Source: an uncultured Phycisphaerae bacterium (lineage in GTDB: Bacteria > Planctomycetota > Phycisphaerae > Sedimentisphaerales > Anaerohalosphaeraceae). From it: a stretch of 64,000 nucleotides of DNA. The stretch spans positions 1 to 64,000 of the forward strand of contig CALEDR010000017.1 in assembly GCA_937949545.1 (NCBI GenBank), written 5' to 3'. Below, in pieces: positions 61,303 through 64,000 of the stretch; the stretch's first letter is position 1, and each line of letters begins with the position of its first letter. The notes beneath the pieces were generated by a model. That model saw only the letters and a list, made by a program, of their open reading frames with translations. It had not been told where the DNA came from and ran no database searches. The position numbers and the translations under genes were made by a program.

Positions 61303-63834
61303 CTACGGCTGGATGAGAATCTGCCAATACCTGGCCAATTCTGCAAAATCCAGAAAGTCAACGACCCCATTGCCGCCTATCGGATGCAAATCGGTTGAGA
61401 GGTTCTCAGTCTGGAGCCATTCTTCGGACATCACTGCCAAATCCGCCAGGTCCACATCGCCGTCCGGCTCAAAATCTCCCGGAATCTTATAGATCCCGTA
61501 TAAATACGCATAGAGAGCCATTTTCCCCCGCATCGTTTGCTGGGGGGTAAATTCGGAGTGTGCCCAGACATATCGCGTATTAAAGTACCCTTCCGCCTTC
61601 GGCCATCCGGTTGAGGAAGTTCCATAAGCCGGATAACATTTCTCCGTCATCCAGCTGGGTCTGCCCATAATCATCCCGCTGTACCAGTCGTCCGTATTGA
61701 GGTAGGGAGTATGACCGGGATGCAGGCCGGGGGTTCCGTCATCGCGGCCTGACGTATAAGCATTCTCAATGCTTCGTTTGCCCGCCAGATTGGTAGCCGC
61801 GGTTGTCATATAAATTATATTGAGAGAATTGCGTCCCAGCCCCCAGTCCGCTTCCAAAATCAGGGCATTTTTAAACAATTCCCTGTCCGAAGGATTGTCC
61901 GCCACGGCATGGGCAACAAGGGACCTTTGGACATTTTGGATTGTTTTAAAATATCCTGAATTGTATCCACAGTTGTAGTTTTCGGTGGCCCGCCGGGAAG
62001 GCCGAGAACTGATGTTGTTGGCTTCCACGTTTTTGGCCTCATTAATCAGGGACGCCTTCATTCGGCTGTATAACGCCGGGTACCGAACGGTCCGTTTGGT
62101 TTTCAGATACCCGGCAACGGCCCAAAGCTGATTGAGATTCGCCGCGGCCACCGGTGAAGTGTTCGTTGTCGATTCACTCAAGGCGCTGACTGTATCTTCA
62201 TAAACCGGATCACCGGTCAGATTGTAAAGATATACCGCCGCCGTCATTTTCAGGTCTTTGCCTCTCAGATAAGCATAGCCCGCATCGAGAACCGCACTCA
62301 ACATCGGGTCAGGCAGGCCTGAAGCGTAATTGTAGGCTGTAACCGCCGCCTGCGTATACATCTCTTTGAGGTCATTCAACCCGGCCAGCATAAAACAATA
62401 TGCCAGCATCGATGCATTGGCGGCGTTCGCCCAGGCGGCAATCGGCGTATTTCCCGCCTGATACAGGATATTGCTGCTGTTTGGATTGGTCAGTCCGTGG
62501 CTGTACCCTTCCCCGTCCCGGAGCCGCAGCCAGAAATCCACTTCATTCCTGGCTTCATCCAGCAGGTCCGGAATCCCGTTGCCGCTTTCCGCTATGCCGA
62601 GATTGTCATCATTCAATCTGCCGTCAGTGAGAATATAAGGCAAAAGCATATCATAAATGATCGAAACATGTCCCAGATGTCTGTCCCAGTCCAGGGCATC
62701 CGAATGGCCTCCGTAGGCATTGTTATTCTGAGGATTGCCCGGTTTCACATAGGCCGCCCAGGCATTGGGATTGTCCCACGGATCCCCGCCGGTAAAAGTC
62801 CCCCAGTTCGGGTGAATGGGCGACATGGTTGTTATATAGACCCTTGTACTGGGCGGAGAAACGTTGGGAATATAAAGAGGTCGGCGGGGAACGGGTCTCA
62901 TATTGAGATTGTCCTGGCCGATGCGCATATAAAAAAAGCCGAGCACGCCTACGCGGAACGGCTCAAAGTAAATATCCCTTCTAATTTGGAAATCCTCACT
63001 GCAGCCGACGCCTTCTATGGCAATTCGGTACGTTCCCGGAGTGTTAAACCCGGTAAAATCCGCCCTCCAGACATTGGACATTGTCAGGTTATACCATCCG
63101 ACATCATTATGGGTACTGTTTTTCCATAAGGCCACTGTGCCGACCTGCTGCACAGCCCCGGTGTTCACATTATAAATATAGACCGGATTTCCGACAAACC
63201 CCGAGTAGTTGCGTGCCCCGCCGTCCCCCAGCCAAATATATAAATCAGCGGCTTTTATGCCGTTGTCGGCCGGATACCCGACCAGGTTGACATGGACCGC
63301 TTCCGAGCGACTGTGAAAAATGTCAAACGTAAACGTTCGACTCAAAACATCCGAATTGGTATTGGCATTTATTTCAAGCGTATAACTGCGGCCCTGTACC
63401 ATGGAATGCGGCAGTCTTAAATAAATGGTATGTTCCATGGTATATTCGTAATTGTAGTCATTGGTCGAGGTGTTCCAGTTCATCTGCGCCATGCCGTTGA
63501 GTTTTGATTTGCGGTGGCAATGGGTGGGGGGTAAACCGGCCGTGCCGTAATTGGCATCCGTGGGGGATTTGAGACGCCAGTTTGCCGGCAGAACGGCATT
63601 GGCCGTGTGCAGCGGGCTTCCATAAGACACCACGTAATTGTTGCTCGCATCGTGATCGGAAGTGTATGCGGTGCTGCCAAGCCCGTCATCCACAAACCTT
63701 ACCTCTCCATCCATAAAATACACCATCAGATAATCCTTATCGACGACTTTGACTTCAACAAGTCTGGCGGCAAGGACATCGGAAGAACACAGGCATAAAG
63801 GCAAAACCAAAAAGATAAACAGTTTTGTTTTCAT
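61303..63834 (-). CDS. GH9 cellulase with dockerin
   Basis: 843 residues: signal peptide (FIFLVLPLCLCSSDVLA), an N-terminal domain ~25-170, an Ig-like CelD_N domain (~175-290; HVNLVGYPADNGIKAADL), and a GH9 (alpha/alpha)6 barrel (~300-780). Catalytic Asp pair D379/D382 in GGHSDALDWD; ESGNGIPDLLDEARNEVDF is typical. The likely proton-donor Glu is near AHSEFTPQQTM. Ends with two dockerin-like repeats (DFEPDGDVDLADLAVM and GGNGVVDFLDFAEL). Likely endoglucanase. Confidence 0.9.
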   Translation of the reverse strand: MKTKLFIFLVLPLCLCSSDVLAARLVEVKVVDKDYLMVYFMDGEVRFVDDGLGSTAYTSDHDASNNYVVSYGSPLHTANAVLPANWRLKSPTDANYGTAGLPPTHCHRKSKLNGMAQMNWNTSTNDYNYEYTMEHTIYLRLPHSMVQGRSYTLEINANTNSDVLSRTFTFDIFHSRSEAVHVNLVGYPADNGIKAADLYIWLGDGGARNYSGFVGNPVYIYNVNTGAVQQVGTVALWKNSTHNDVGWYNLTMSNVWRADFTGFNTPGTYRIAIEGVGCSEDFQIRRDIYFEPFRVGVLGFFYMRIGQDNLNMRPVPRRPLYIPNVSPPSTRVYITTMSPIHPNWGTFTGGDPWDNPNAWAAYVKPGNPQNNNAYGGHSDALDWDRHLGHVSIIYDMLLPYILTDGRLNDDNLGIAESGNGIPDLLDEARNEVDFWLRLRDGEGYSHGLTNPNSSNILYQAGNTPIAAWANAANASMLAYCFMLAGLNDLKEMYTQAAVTAYNYASGLPDPMLSAVLDAGYAYLRGKDLKMTAAVYLYNLTGDPVYEDTVSALSESTTNTSPVAAANLNQLWAVAGYLKTKRTVRYPALYSRMKASLINEAKNVEANNISSRPSRRATENYNCGYNSGYFKTIQNVQRSLVAHAVADNPSDRELFKNALILEADWGLGRNSLNIIYMTTAATNLAGKRSIENAYTSGRDDGTPGLHPGHTPYLNTDDWYSGMIMGRPSWMTEKCYPAYGTSSTGWPKAEGYFNTRYVWAHSEFTPQQTMRGKMALYAYLYGIYKIPGDFEPDGDVDLADLAVMSEEWLQTENLSTDLHPIGGNGVVDFLDFAELARYWQILIQP

Positions 63835-63868
63835 ACGCAGCTTTAAGAATAGATTTTTTCTCCGGAAC

Positions 63869-64000
63869 TCAATGAAACAACCAGTCGGCAGACAGGGCTC
63901 TTATCTCCGACATCTCATAGGGATTCAGCCACCCCGCCGCCAAAACTGCCAAATCCTCCAGATTAACCTGACAATCCAGATTCAGGTCGCCATACGCACA
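63869..64000 (-). CDS. Dockerin-ended protein, C-terminal fragment
   Basis: Last 43 residues of a gene that continues past the window: CAYGDLNLDCQVNLEDLAVL, a W-L turn, then SEIRALSADWLFH and stop. This is a dockerin-like Ca-binding repeat and a short tail. Upstream of GH9 on the same strand (34 nt gap), so probably another secreted enzyme of the same cluster. Confidence 0.8.
   Translation of the reverse strand, partial: CAYGDLNLDCQVNLEDLAVLAAGWLNPYEMSEIRALSADWLFH

Overview
The window looks like chromosomal DNA of a Gram-negative-type bacterium of the Planctomycetota, most likely class Phycisphaerae (inference). The evidence is: a 16S rRNA 5' half with an unusual helix at the EUB338 probe site; secreted proteins ending in dockerin-like repeats or a PEP-CTERM tail; a pseudopilin with a C-terminal H-x9-DG-type motif; an Hc1-like small basic protein; and Kdo/LPS-transport genes. 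No phage, transposase or CRISPR array was seen. Gene density is high and most genes sit in short co-directional operons.

Layout. 1-1085: 5' half of 16S rRNA on the minus strand with its leader, boxA and promoter. 1.2-9.1 kb: larE, a TonB-dependent receptor, rpiB with a YrdC/LMW-phosphatase fusion, aspartate kinase, a small membrane protein and a DegT-type aminotransferase. 9.3-12.9 kb: purF-purM and a polytopic membrane protein. 12.9-20 kb: family-4 uracil-DNA glycosylase, gdhA, a divergent LysR regulator followed by a HAD phosphatase, a LolA-like protein and a flavodoxin, then an Hc1-like protein, a FabZ-like dehydratase and a UvrC-like protein. 20-25.5 kb (minus): tRNA-Glu with a ferredoxin, a TPR protein, murJ and comF. 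25.5-28.6 kb (minus): a cobalamin riboswitch and intrinsic terminator, followed by three exported proteins (PEP-CTERM, dockerin, pseudopilin). 28.6-30.3 kb: mlaF-mlaE. 30.6-38 kb: a degenerate B12-binding protein, an EIIA, glucan phosphorylase, a secreted STN-like protein and an EF-G paralogue.

38-49.6 kb (minus) is a long unidirectional run: a flippase-like membrane protein, DUF502, hpf, ptsN, HPr, EI, DUF2344, RNase G, kdsD, kdsC and a giant LptC/LptA-like protein. It echoes the E. coli kdsD-kdsC-lptCAB-rpoN-hpf-ptsN-rapZ-npr locus. No sugar-PTS permease is present, so the phosphorelay is probably regulatory. 49.7-59.5 kb (plus): hisI, then a complete phosphate-starvation module (phoB-phoR, a porin, pstSCAB, phoU). 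Direct repeats with an 11-bp period resembling Pho boxes lie before phoB and pstS. 59.5-64 kb (minus): a cellulolytic cluster with GH44, GH9 and the end of a third dockerin protein, running off the window.

The most interesting items are the B12 riboswitch in front of exported proteins with planctomycete sorting signals, the YrdC-arginine-phosphatase-like fusion next to rpiB, the Ntr-PTS/Kdo/Lpt operon, the two Pho-box arrays and several paralogues lacking canonical catalytic or ligand residues (UvrC-like, B12-binding-like).
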